Source of the DNA: Streptomyces odontomachi
GTDB taxonomy: Bacteria; Actinomycetota; Actinomycetes; Streptomycetales; Streptomycetaceae
Assembly: GCF_024435355.1 (NCBI RefSeq)
Contig: NZ_JAMJWG010000018.1
Span: 168,684-232,683 of the forward strand
DNA length: 64,000 nt
Direction of reading: 5' to 3'
Shown here: positions 17,774-26,298 of the stretch, piece after piece
Layout: every line of letters starts with the position of its first letter
Position numbering within the stretch: position 1 is the first letter of the stretch
The notes under the pieces: model-generated
Seen by the model: only the letters and a program-made list of their open reading frames with translations
What the model was told of the DNA's origin: nothing
The model's database searches: none
Made by a program: the position numbers and the translations under genes

Positions 17774-19095
17774 GGGGCGTACTGCGCGCCACGGTGCGGG
17801 CACGGGGCGCCGCCCGCGCGCCCGGCGTCATCGGCCGACTCCTGCGCGGTGTGCTGGTCATCGCCCTGCTGATGGCCGTGAGCGGGTGCGGCGACGGACC
17901 GCGGCAGGACCGGGTGACGGTGATGGTGCCCTGGTCCGGGGGTGAGTTCCAGGCGTTCTACTCGGTCATCAGGGCGTTCGAGAAGAGCACCGGAATCCAG
18001 GTCGACGTGCAGGTCACCCGTGCGCTGACCCAGCAGCTGGACGCCGCGGTGACCGCCGGCGCGCCGCCCGACCTCGCGATGCTGCCGAGTCCGGGCGCCA
18101 TCTACCAGTACGCCAGGAAGGACGGGAACGGGGGGACGCGTCTGCGCCCGCTCGACACCGGGACGGCGGCGGCCTACCTCGAACCGTTCCGGAGCCTGGC
18201 GACGGTGCGGGGCACCGTGTACGCGATCCCCGTCAAGGCGGACGTCAAGAGCCTCATCTGGTACAACCCGCAGACGACGCCACGCCCCCAGCACCCGACC
18301 TTGCAGACGCTGGCCACGTCCGCCACCGGTCACCCCCTCGACCTGTGGTGCCTGGGCCTGGCCTCCGGCCCGACCTCCGGCTGGCCCGGTGCCGACTGGA
18401 TCGCGGACATCCTGCTGGCCGACCCGTCCGAGGGGTCGGCCAGCAGGTACCGGCAGTGGCTCTCCGGCGACCTGGACTGGGCGGAGACGTCCGGCGCCTG
18501 GAAGGCCTGGGCCTCCATGGTGGGCGAGGACAGCCTCGGTAAGGCCGCCACTTTGGAGTACGGCGAGGCCGCGGCGGGCATGACGGGTCCCCGGCCGAGC
18601 TGCTCCCTGGCGCACGGCACGCTCTCCGCGATGGACTTCCCGGCCAAGCTGGCGCCGGAGAAGGGCTATGACTTCGTGACCTTCACCCCTGGCGGGCCCC
18701 TCCAGGTCTCGGCGGACTTCGTGGGGATGTTCACCGACAACACGGCCGCCGAGCAGCTCCTGACCTACCTCTCCGGCGGTGCCGCGCAGCTGGCCTGGGT
18801 GAACTACAAGGAGGGGTACGCCATCTCCGCGAGTCGCGCGGTGCGGCCGGGGAAGTACCGCAATGTGGTGCAGCGCCGGATCGCCGCCATGCTGTGGCCG
18901 GACTCCGGCCATCTGCTCTGCTTCAGCGCGGCCGACGCCATGCGGACCGACGTGTCCGCCGCGTTCTACCGGGCCGTGCTGAGCTACGCGACGGGCGCGG
19001 CGCACCTGTCGGACCTCCTGCGAGGTCTCCAGGCCGTCCAGGAGGACCGGGGGGACTCCCCGGTCGTCCCCGACGACAAGCTCTGCACCCCGTGA
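17770..19095 (+). CDS. Extracellular solute-binding lipoprotein
   Basis: 441 residues, ATG at 17770 overlapping the previous stop. A basic N-region and hydrophobic core (about 22-36) lead to the lipobox ending in Cys40 (AVSGC), so it is anchored outside the membrane. The mature part looks like a family-1 (sugar-type) ABC binding protein: RVTVMVPWSGGEFQAF, FEKSTGIQVDV, PDLAMLPSPG, IPVKADVKSLIWYN. No permease or transport ATPase follows, so it is probably a sensor rather than a transport component. It takes the GlnH position of the GlnH-GlnX-PknG arrangement although it belongs to a different binding-protein family, which suggests a different ligand. It is the last gene of the cassette. Confidence 0.85.
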   Translation: MRGVLRATVRARGAARAPGVIGRLLRGVLVIALLMAVSGCGDGPRQDRVTVMVPWSGGEFQAFYSVIRAFEKSTGIQVDVQVTRALTQQLDAAVTAGAPPDLAMLPSPGAIYQYARKDGNGGTRLRPLDTGTAAAYLEPFRSLATVRGTVYAIPVKADVKSLIWYNPQTTPRPQHPTLQTLATSATGHPLDLWCLGLASGPTSGWPGADWIADILLADPSEGSASRYRQWLSGDLDWAETSGAWKAWASMVGEDSLGKAATLEYGEAAAGMTGPRPSCSLAHGTLSAMDFPAKLAPEKGYDFVTFTPGGPLQVSADFVGMFTDNTAAEQLLTYLSGGAAQLAWVNYKEGYAISASRAVRPGKYRNVVQRRIAAMLWPDSGHLLCFSAADAMRTDVSAAFYRAVLSYATGAAHLSDLLRGLQAVQEDRGDSPVVPDDKLCTP

Positions 19096-19223
19096 GTCCT
19101 GCGGCCGGAACTCATGGCCCCCGGAAGAACCCCGGGTGAACTCCTCACCAGTCGGTACGAACGCCGGAATTCACCTTCTTATGAGCAACGCGGGCGCCAC
19201 TTGGTAAAAAGATGTATCCACTT

Positions 19224-19244
19224 GGCGGAATCATCCATTCCGCC
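19224..19244. promoter_or_regulatory. Perfect inverted repeat ahead of the phosphoribosyltransferase gene
   Basis: GGCGGAAT (19224-19231) and ATTCCGCC (19237-19244) with a 5-base spacer lie 16-36 bases before the ATG at 19260. The surrounding ~100 bases are unusually AT-rich, so this is probably an operator or a 5'-leader hairpin. Confidence 0.55.
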
Positions 19245-19259
19245 ACTTAGGATTGCCAC

Positions 19260-19844
19260 ATGGATATGACCACAACCCCTGAAGCGAGACCCATCAGGCA
19301 CCTGTCACCACCGTCGGACGATGCGTTGGCCGCCCGAATTGCGGCCACGCTCAAGCCGGTTCCGGACTTTCCACGCGTCGGTGTGCAGTTCCAGGACATG
19401 GCGTCGTTCTATGCCGCCCCGGAGATCATGCGGGATACGGCCACGGCCATCGTGGAAGCCTTCCGCGGTGAATTCGACGCCGTGCTCGCAATCGAAGCCA
19501 GGGGATTCCCCATCGGGACGTTGGTCGCCCAGCAGGCCGGCAGCTCCCTGGTCTTAGCTCGCAAGCAGGGAAAACTGCCCGGGGAAACGCACGCCGTCTC
19601 CTATGACCTGGAGTACGGAAGCGCGGTACTGGAGATCCAGCACGGCACCCTCGGCCCGGAATCCCGCGCCCTGGTGATCGACGACGTGCTCGCGACGGGT
19701 GGAACATTCGAAGCGGCGGCCCGTCTGGTGGAGGCGTGCGGGGCGCACCTGTGCGGATTCGCCGCCATCCTGGAGATCGCCGGACTCGGTGGGCAGGAAC
19801 GCCTGGCCCCGTCCCCGGTCTTCATCGCGCACAGCATCAAGTAG
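19260..19844 (+). CDS. Adenine phosphoribosyltransferase homologue
   Basis: 194 residues; ATG at 19260 (a second in-frame ATG is at 19266). The type I phosphoribosyltransferase fold is clear: adenine-hood residues in FPRVGVQFQD, EARGFPIG (79-86), the flexible-loop motif ARKQGKLPGET (100-110) and the PRPP loop VIDDVLATGGT (139-149). APRT converts adenine and PRPP to AMP and pyrophosphate. It has its own AT-rich promoter region and is not beside relA or secF, where the actinomycete housekeeping apt usually lies, so it may be a pathway-specific copy. It is convergent with the HAD/radical SAM pair, with a strong terminator between. Confidence 0.88.
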   Translation: MDMTTTPEARPIRHLSPPSDDALAARIAATLKPVPDFPRVGVQFQDMASFYAAPEIMRDTATAIVEAFRGEFDAVLAIEARGFPIGTLVAQQAGSSLVLARKQGKLPGETHAVSYDLEYGSAVLEIQHGTLGPESRALVIDDVLATGGTFEAAARLVEACGAHLCGFAAILEIAGLGGQERLAPSPVFIAHSIK

Positions 19845-19935
19845 CGCCGAACCGGTCCCCCTTCGCTCTTCGGCGCAACGGTTCACACCGGCTTCGGGTG
19901 TGTACCCGACCCCGACGTGGCCTCTCCCCGTCTCG

Positions 19936-19965
19936 TCAGAACGCTTCAGAACGGTTCAGAACGCT
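19936..19965. repeat. Three tandem 10-base repeats
   Basis: TCAGAACGCT, TCAGAACGGT and TCAGAACGCT follow each other without spacers (19936-19945, 19946-19955, 19956-19965). The period of one helical turn would place bound proteins on one face. They lie in the gap between convergent genes. Confidence 0.7.
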
Positions 19966-20007
19966 CGGCCGTCGCTGCCGCATTCCGTGGCACTCCGCAC
20001 TCAAGCG

Positions 20008-20037
20008 GCGGCCCCCTGCCGGACGGCAGGGGGCCGC
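20008..20037. terminator. Strong bidirectional terminator hairpin
   Basis: GCGGCCCCCTGCC (20008-20020) and GGCAGGGGGCCGC (20025-20037) form a perfect 13-bp stem with a GGAC loop. It separates the convergent phosphoribosyltransferase and HAD genes. Confidence 0.85.
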
Positions 20038-20058
20038 AGAAGACACGTGCACATCGCC

Positions 20059-20769
20059 CTAGGTGCGGGACGAACCCTCCGGAAGCACTTCCGGAAGCAG
20101 CCGCAGGCCGGCCTCAGCGGCTGCTTCCAGCCCGTTTGCCACCGTCAGCCCCAACTCCCCCACCAGGGACGGATCGTAGGATCCGTCATCGAGGAGAACG
20201 CAGACGGTGCCCGCCGCATTGGCCGCCTCCAGGTCGTCCAGGGTGTCGCCGATCAGGACCACCTGGCTCGGGAGCAACGGTGTGCCGGACAGCCCCTGGA
20301 GCAGGGCCAGGTGCTCCTTGAGCGCCTGCTGCTTCGAGTCGGTCCGCCCCTGGTGGTGCCGCACGCCCTCGGCGATGAGGAACGACTCGGAGATGCCCCA
20401 CTGCTCGACCAGCGCGACCACCTCCTCGTGCTCCCCCATCGACAGCAGGGAGTGCGTCACTCCGGAAGCGGCCAGTTCGGCGAGCACTTCCTTGGCCCGG
20501 TGGCGCAGCCGCGCGAGCGGGATCTGACGGGTGTAGTTGCTGTGGTACGTGTCGACGATCGTATGCCACTGGTCGTCGGACACCGCCCGTTCCAGCAGGC
20601 GCTCGTAGAAGGTGCGCACCGGGCGCGTGAAGCAGCGCCGGTACGCCTCGCCTTCGATCGGAGCCCCACCGACTTCGACGCACGCGGCACTTGCTGCCGT
20701 GACGCTGATGTCGAAGTCGTCGAAGAGCGTGCCGTTCCAGTCCCATACGATGTGTCGCGTTAAGCTCAC
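20059..20769 (-). CDS. HAD superfamily hydrolase (phosphatase-like)
   Basis: 236 residues, GTG start overlapping the radical SAM stop by 4 bases (GTGA). HAD motif I is WDWNGTLFDD with nucleophile Asp10 but Asn12 where most phosphatases have the general acid Asp; a cap of helices follows (about 20-90), then motif II SLLSMGEHEE, a Lys in the DSKQQAL region and motif IV VVLIGDTLDDLEAA. The size and C1-type cap match phosphoglycolate-phosphatase-like enzymes. Coupling to the radical SAM gene suggests that it dephosphorylates that enzyme's product or substrate (inference). The substrate is unknown, and the Asn12 change should temper a firm phosphatase claim. Confidence 0.85.
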   Translation of the reverse strand: MSLTRHIVWDWNGTLFDDFDISVTAASAACVEVGGAPIEGEAYRRCFTRPVRTFYERLLERAVSDDQWHTIVDTYHSNYTRQIPLARLRHRAKEVLAELAASGVTHSLLSMGEHEEVVALVEQWGISESFLIAEGVRHHQGRTDSKQQALKEHLALLQGLSGTPLLPSQVVLIGDTLDDLEAANAAGTVCVLLDDGSYDPSLVGELGLTVANGLEAAAEAGLRLLPEVLPEGSSRT

Positions 20770-22115
20770 GCACGCACCTTACCCGACGTCAGTATGTGGA
20801 GACGCTTGTCCGGTGCGATGTCCGGGACCGGGCGGTGCTCCATCCACATCGATTCCCGCCCGTCGAGATAGTCGAGGTACTCCGTCCGCACTTCCGCGAA
20901 CCGCTTCGCGGTCTCCGGGAAGATCTGGTCGTAGATCATGTCGCACAGCTCGAGATTGCGGTGCCAGTGCTCCTCGTCCCGTGCGGTGACGGGGAGAATT
21001 CCCCAGAAGCGGAAGGGCACGTCGAGCAGCCGGTCCCGGGCGTCCGGAATGTAGGGCGTGTAGATGTTGGACTGGATGTGGTGGTTGGGCACGAGGTCGC
21101 GGTCGATGATGCTGCGGATGTACTTGATCTGCGCCACGTCGGTGTCATGGTCGATGTCCAGCAGGCCCGAGATGAAGCTGGGCTTGATGGAGATGCCGCG
21201 CTCCTTCGCCTTCATCACGCGTTCTTCGAAGGTGGCGACCTCGACCGGCTTGTTGATCTCACCGCTCGAGAAGTTCTCGATCCCCACCAGCACGGACCGG
21301 CAGCCCGTCTCGGCCATCCGGTCCAGGTTGTGGTCGGTGAGCGTCACCAGGCAGGTCTGCTGCGACCAGCGCAGTTCGAGGTCGGCCAGGACGTCCATCA
21401 CTTCTTCGGCGTGCTGCTGGCGCATGAAGAAGTAGGGGTCGGCGACGGACACCGCGTCCGCGCCCAGTTCGTTGCGGAGGTACTCGCATTCTCGGCGCAG
21501 CACCTCCGGATCCTTGTAATTGATCTTGTAGACCGCGGGGTTGAGGCAGAAGGTGCACTTGAACGTGCACCCCAGACTCGTGATCACGGTGTACCGCAGC
21601 TTGTCCCGCACCTCTTGGGGATACGTCTCGAAGAGCCAGCTGTTGTCCACCTCGAACGTCCGGAACTTCAGCTTGTCGTCCTTGCCGAAGACCTGCTGCG
21701 ACCAAGCGAAGATGTCCCGGTTCGTCACCACGAACTCGACCGGCGCATCGCACGCCAGCAGGTCGGGACGGAGGAAGTGGTTCGAGCTGACCGCCGGCCC
21801 ACCGACGAAGATGCGTGCGGGGGAACGCCGGGCCACTTCGGCCGCGATCTCCTTGGTGCTGTCATAGGAGTTCACCGTGGAGGAGATGAGCACGGCGTCC
21901 GGCTGGTAGTCGAGGACCCGCTGCATGTTCTCTTCGTGCGAGCCGAAGTTGAAGTCCACGACCCATGCGTCGGGGGTGTAGTGACGCGCGATGCTGTAGA
22001 GATACGGCAGCGCCTGCGCAATGTGGTACGTCGCGCCGTTCTTGACCTCAGTGGCCAGGTGCGGGCGCCACCCGGTGCAGTAGCCGACGTGCGGGAAGAT
22101 GATCACAACCCTCAT
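20766..22115 (-). CDS. B12-binding-domain radical SAM protein
   Basis: 449 residues; ATG at 22115 with AAAGGAG about 8 bases upstream. An N-terminal Rossmann-like B12-binding-type domain (about 1-140; PDAVLISSTVNSYD, IFVGGPAVSSN) precedes the radical SAM domain with its 4Fe-4S ligands C183, C187, C190 (CTFKCTFC). Then come a TIM-barrel half (VSVADPYFFMR, LVGIENFSSGE) and a C-terminal extension. Members of this class catalyse methylations, ring contractions and other radical rearrangements in natural-product pathways. The base composition is less GC-rich than in flanking genes. Downstream coupling to a HAD hydrolase and nearness of an adenine phosphoribosyltransferase hint at a nucleotide-derived product, but no known pathway is recognised. 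Confidence 0.85.
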   Translation of the reverse strand: MRVVIIFPHVGYCTGWRPHLATEVKNGATYHIAQALPYLYSIARHYTPDAWVVDFNFGSHEENMQRVLDYQPDAVLISSTVNSYDSTKEIAAEVARRSPARIFVGGPAVSSNHFLRPDLLACDAPVEFVVTNRDIFAWSQQVFGKDDKLKFRTFEVDNSWLFETYPQEVRDKLRYTVITSLGCTFKCTFCLNPAVYKINYKDPEVLRRECEYLRNELGADAVSVADPYFFMRQQHAEEVMDVLADLELRWSQQTCLVTLTDHNLDRMAETGCRSVLVGIENFSSGEINKPVEVATFEERVMKAKERGISIKPSFISGLLDIDHDTDVAQIKYIRSIIDRDLVPNHHIQSNIYTPYIPDARDRLLDVPFRFWGILPVTARDEEHWHRNLELCDMIYDQIFPETAKRFAEVRTEYLDYLDGRESMWMEHRPVPDIAPDKRLHILTSGKVRA

Positions 22116-23403
22116 GACCGGTGCTCCTTTGTGACAGAAGGGTGCCTACCGCTTGCGTTGCAGAATTGCCCCGTAGTGGTACCGGGCGTCCGGGCATGGG
22201 TTCAGCAACTCGCATCCGAGAGGGCTGACGTCCACGGACAGGGGTGTCGTCGATGAGCGTGCCGGACGGGTCGACGACCACGATGTCGCCGGCCCGCGTG
22301 GAAACAGGCGCGCAGCACTGAGCCAGGACCGGTGGTCTGGGGTTCGAGCCTGCTGAGGTGCGGTGCTACGCGCGGGTACTCGACGCCGTGAAGGGCGTCC
22401 TCACCGTGGCGTTCGCGCAGGAACGGGGCCCCGTGCGGAGCGTCCGGGAGGATCAGGCGATGCAACCGGGTCTCGCCAGGCGTGCGGCTCGCCGGTGGAT
22501 CGTCGTGGGCCTTCTCCGGCAGCGCCACGCGGATGGGTGTGATCCGCGGTCACGGAGAAGGACTCCCCCGCGCGCAATTCCGAGCCGATAAACAGCTTCG
22601 CAGCTGTTGCCTGGCCGGGAAATTGCTTCCCCCGTGACCGTCGCGTAAACGCGGCAGCAGTGGGGACGCACTCGCGTCCGCGGGAACGAGGGATGAGGCA
22701 GGGCAGGAAGGAGGGTCGGAAAGGGAATGGGAGCCGGCGACGGGTAATAAGCGCCCGTTGCCCAGGTGGCCGAAAACCTTGACGGCAGGAGCGGTACCGG
22801 GTGTCTGCAACCAACCCGGAACTGTGACAGTGTTAACATGGCCGCCATGTCCAGCCGCCATGTGCACCTGCTTTACCCGGATTAGCGCTGCTCGCGGCCC
22901 AACCGCGATGCGGTCGGATAACGACTTGTCCGTCTCCGGCTCAACCTGCTCCGACCATGGCATCCAGGCACCTCCCGGGACGGCACCCTACCAGTTGGAA
23001 AACTTTAAGTCACTGGTATTCGGGCCTACTCGATCGGGTATCCCGAGCCTTACTTATGGCATTCCACGACACTGCGCCCGGAATGTTCTCTTCTTCTTGT
23101 GAATATCAACCTCTGGGATCATCCGCCGACGCCAGCAGCGATCATTCGTTGCCGAGGGCATATGCAACCCTTTGTTACGGAAGGCCAGATGCGTCCGCAC
23201 TTCGCCCTCTCCGGTCCCGCTTGAATCGAGAATGAGGTGCGCGGGGCGAGTAGGCGTCAGGAATTTCAGGAATCCGTCTCTTCCATTATCGACGGGTGGG
23301 TCCGGCCAGCCGACAGGGACCCACGGCAGCTGGCCCCGCGGGGCGTAATCCCGGCTGCCGTCGCGAGCCGCTCCCCGCCGGCCTCACATCCCGACCGCTG
23401 GTC
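22116..23403. other. 1.3-kb intergenic region, relatively AT-rich, no convincing gene
   Basis: The region upstream of the radical SAM gene and downstream of the DUF5682 gene. Short frames exist on both strands, but none has a good ribosome site plus actinomycete codon pattern. On the minus strand near 22250-22310 a frame reads GDIVVVDPSGTLIDD, which could be a gene remnant. A 6-base-arm palindrome (22836-22850) and AT-rich stretches (about 22980-23180) suggest regulatory DNA or decayed foreign sequence. Confidence 0.5.
22836..22850. promoter_or_regulatory. Short palindrome in the AT-richer intergenic DNA
   Basis: ACATGG (22836-22841) and CCATGT (22845-22850) are separated by CCG. It sits within a stretch with GTGACAGTGTTAA, which looks like regulator-binding DNA. 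No gene start is close enough to tell what it would control. Confidence 0.35.
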
Positions 23404-26298
23404 TCACACCCCGCCCCCGGGTCTCACACCCCCGACGAGCAGCGCCTCCAGCGCAGCCGCCGTCTCCGGGTACCGACCGGTCAGGACCGCACCGGACGGT
23501 GCGGCATCCGCGGTCTCCCACTCGCCGTCGCAGCCCAGCAGTTCCGCCAGCGCGTCACAGGTCGCCGGGTGGGCGACGAGCAGCGCACAGCCGGTGCCGC
23601 CGGCCGGGCGAAGCGCCGGACGTGCGGCTTCCGACTCCGGGTGGGCCCGCCACGGCGGCAGCCAGTCGTCCAGTGCCGCCAGGCGACCGGGGAAGATCCG
23701 GCCCGCCTCGCGGATCAACAACGGCGCCAGCTCGGCGCCGTCCGCCCGGAGGGTGGTGATCAGGGTCGGCAGCCAGGGCAGGAGCACCGTGTCCGGCAAC
23801 CGCCCGAACGCGTTCGACACCGCCTCCACGACGAAGTCCGTGAGCCCCGGGACCGGCTCCAGGGCGTGCACGAACCCGCTGAGGTAGCGCGGGTAGGCGG
23901 GCAGCACCAGGGGGTTGTCGAGCAGTTGGTCGCAGCGCTCCCGGAGCTCCGCGCGGCTCAGCCGGCCGAGCTGGGTCTGGGCCGCCCACAGCAGCGCCGT
24001 CTTGGGTGGGTCCTCCGGATGCGACTGGGCGACCGCCAGCTCCAACTGGGTCCGGTCGCAGCCCAGCGACAGCGCCAGGCTCTCCATGCTGAACAGGAAG
24101 CCCAGCATGGCCGCCACCTGACGGACGGTGGCGTCCTCGTCGGTGAACGCGGTGGGCAGCAGGGTGCAGTAGTGCGCGTACCCGGCCTTGACGAACGACT
24201 CGATCCAGGACGGCAGCACCGGCTCGCTGGTGCGGTAGTACGCCAGCAGCCGCCGCACCCGGCGCAGCACCTCCGGTGCGCCGTCGACACTGCGCTCGGC
24301 CGACAGCACGTGAAGTGCGTGGGTGCCCAGCTCGTCGGAGAGCCGCCGGCTGCGCAGGTACAGCGTCGCGTCCTCGACGGTCTCCAGAACCGTCGCCGCG
24401 GTGGCCTGCGGAGCGTATGCCGTGCGCCGCAGCCGCTGTTCCAGGACCTGCTCGATGCTCACACCCTCGTAGCCGAGTTCGATGAGCGCCCGTTGGTGGG
24501 TGCCCAGCGCCAGGTCCCAGGACTCCTGGATCGGGCGCTCCCCCAGCTTGCGCTCGCCCATGATCGGGCGGGCGGCGCCGTGCGGCATCAGATACCGCAG
24601 CATCCACAGCACGTCGGAGCACGGCTCCAGCTCCGGCCGGCCCGCGATGTCCAGCAGGGCACGCTTGACACCGCGCTGCTGGAGGTTCAACCCCAGCGGC
24701 GTGAGCCGGTCGTGCACGTCGCGTGCCAGGGGCGGCAGCGCTTCGTAGCCGACCCGGCCGATCCGGTCGCCGCCCATCATGATCTCCACGAGCCGGCGCA
24801 CATCGCGCCGGCCGGGCACGCTGTCCTTCTCGATGCAGGTGATCGCCGCGTCCTGGAAGTCGTACGGGGTGGGCTTGCTCCTTTCCCGCATCCCCGCCAG
24901 CAGGATCGAGGTTTCGAACACCGCGATGGCGTCGGCGGTGGACGCCAGGTAGCCGTTGCGACGGGCGGCCCGCACGATCTCCACCGACCAGCCGAGCAGC
25001 TCGGCCTCGTCCAACCGGTCCAGGGCGGGGGGTCGCTGGAGGAAGCCCGTCAGCCTGTCCGACGGCAGGGCTGACGGTACGGGAGCCACGGGGGCCGGCG
25101 CCGCCGTGGACTTCTTGGACTTGCCCTTCTTCGTACCCGCCTGTCCCTCCAACCGGTACGGCTTGATGCGGGTGCGTTTGAGGTTCTTCGCCCAGACGGT
25201 GGCGGCGATCGACACCGAGCCGGCGGCGAGGCCGAACTGCGCCTCGATCGCCGCGTGGCTGGACGGGATCAGACCGTGCTGCCACGTGGTGGCACTGCGC
25301 GGGCTGATCTCGAACGTGTCGGAGCCGTGCACGCCGAACTCGGCGACGCGACTGGCCGCGTGGAAGGCGCCGCACACGTACAGGCAGTCCGCGGGATCCG
25401 TGTCGGACGCGGCCAGATGCGCGCGCATCCTGGTCCACATGTACCGCTCGCGGTCCTCGTCGACGCGCACCCGGTGCGGGTCGCCGGGTGCCAGGCGCCT
25501 GAAGAGGCTGCCGATCAGCAGCATGACCTGGCGGTAGGTGTCGTGGTCGCTGTCGCCGAGCGGCAGCTCGACGTACTGGTGCCACCACTCCGACCAGTGC
25601 CGGACCCTGCCGTGGTGCAGCAGGTGCTCCTCCAACTCGGCGAACCGCGGCCTGAGGTCGCCGATCTCCACGCCGACCGCGTCGCCGTGCAGCGCGGCCT
25701 CCTCCTCGGCGGGCGGGGCGTCGGGATCGGCCGCCTCGACGGCCTGCTCCTTGTCCGCGTCCCACTGGAAGACGTGGTCCGAGGAACGGTCGACGAGGAC
25801 GAGTTCGACGCCCGGCGTGTCCAGCGCGTAGGCGATCGCCTGGTACTCGGCCGACGCCTCGGTGATCGGTGCGACCACCGACAGCGGGGACCACTCGGCG
25901 GGGAAACCGTCGACGTCGGTCGCGAACGCCTGGACCGCCACCGGGAGCGTGCAGTTGCGCAGCTCGGACAGCAGCGGAGCCATGTCCTCGCACAGCTCCA
26001 GGTAGACCACCTTCGGCTGCTTCTCCCGCAGGCGGCGTGCCATGGCGAGCGCCGATGCGGGCGAGTGGTGGCAGACGGGGAAGATCTCCAGGGGCTCGCG
26101 CACCGCACGGTCGACGTCGTCGACGATGCCGAGCAGGATGCCCTCCAGGGCGTCGGGACCGTCGGCGAACGTCGTGGCGGCCTGCTGTAGCTGGGTACGC
26201 AGCGCTTCGAACGTCCCCTCGCTCTCCCCGGCGTCCTTACTCGCCTCGGTCACCTCGATCACCTCGGTCGCCTCGGTCACCTTCTGAGGGGCGCTCAC
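23404..26298 (-). CDS. DUF5682 family protein of a MoxR-vWA-SWIM operon
   Basis: 964 residues; the GTG at 26298 (VSAPQKVTEATEV) is chosen because it overlaps the AAA stop by 4 bases (GTGA). The N-terminal ~330 residues, with FPVCHHSPASA, VYLELCEDM, LVDRSSDHVFQWD and VCGAFHAA, resemble the ChaN/EreA/TIKI-like hydrolase fold, with conserved His and Glu residues that could bind metal or haem (inference). A Lys/Ser/Pro-rich linker (about 390-415) joins a large helical second half. The family regularly occurs with a MoxR-type ATPase, a vWA protein and a SWIM protein, as here. Its biochemical role is unknown; being last in the operon and the most elaborate protein, it may be the effector or substrate handler. 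Soluble, no signal peptide. Confidence 0.8.
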   Translation of the reverse strand: MSAPQKVTEATEVIEVTEASKDAGESEGTFEALRTQLQQAATTFADGPDALEGILLGIVDDVDRAVREPLEIFPVCHHSPASALAMARRLREKQPKVVYLELCEDMAPLLSELRNCTLPVAVQAFATDVDGFPAEWSPLSVVAPITEASAEYQAIAYALDTPGVELVLVDRSSDHVFQWDADKEQAVEAADPDAPPAEEEAALHGDAVGVEIGDLRPRFAELEEHLLHHGRVRHWSEWWHQYVELPLGDSDHDTYRQVMLLIGSLFRRLAPGDPHRVRVDEDRERYMWTRMRAHLAASDTDPADCLYVCGAFHAASRVAEFGVHGSDTFEISPRSATTWQHGLIPSSHAAIEAQFGLAAGSVSIAATVWAKNLKRTRIKPYRLEGQAGTKKGKSKKSTAAPAPVAPVPSALPSDRLTGFLQRPPALDRLDEAELLGWSVEIVRAARRNGYLASTADAIAVFETSILLAGMRERSKPTPYDFQDAAITCIEKDSVPGRRDVRRLVEIMMGGDRIGRVGYEALPPLARDVHDRLTPLGLNLQQRGVKRALLDIAGRPELEPCSDVLWMLRYLMPHGAARPIMGERKLGERPIQESWDLALGTHQRALIELGYEGVSIEQVLEQRLRRTAYAPQATAATVLETVEDATLYLRSRRLSDELGTHALHVLSAERSVDGAPEVLRRVRRLLAYYRTSEPVLPSWIESFVKAGYAHYCTLLPTAFTDEDATVRQVAAMLGFLFSMESLALSLGCDRTQLELAVAQSHPEDPPKTALLWAAQTQLGRLSRAELRERCDQLLDNPLVLPAYPRYLSGFVHALEPVPGLTDFVVEAVSNAFGRLPDTVLLPWLPTLITTLRADGAELAPLLIREAGRIFPGRLAALDDWLPPWRAHPESEAARPALRPAGGTGCALLVAHPATCDALAELLGCDGEWETADAAPSGAVLTGRYPETAAALEALLVGGVRPGGGV

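Noticed and set aside
22758..23235. Two plus-strand frames in the 22-23 kb gap
   Set aside because: No ribosome site, no recognisable domain and no third-position GC bias.
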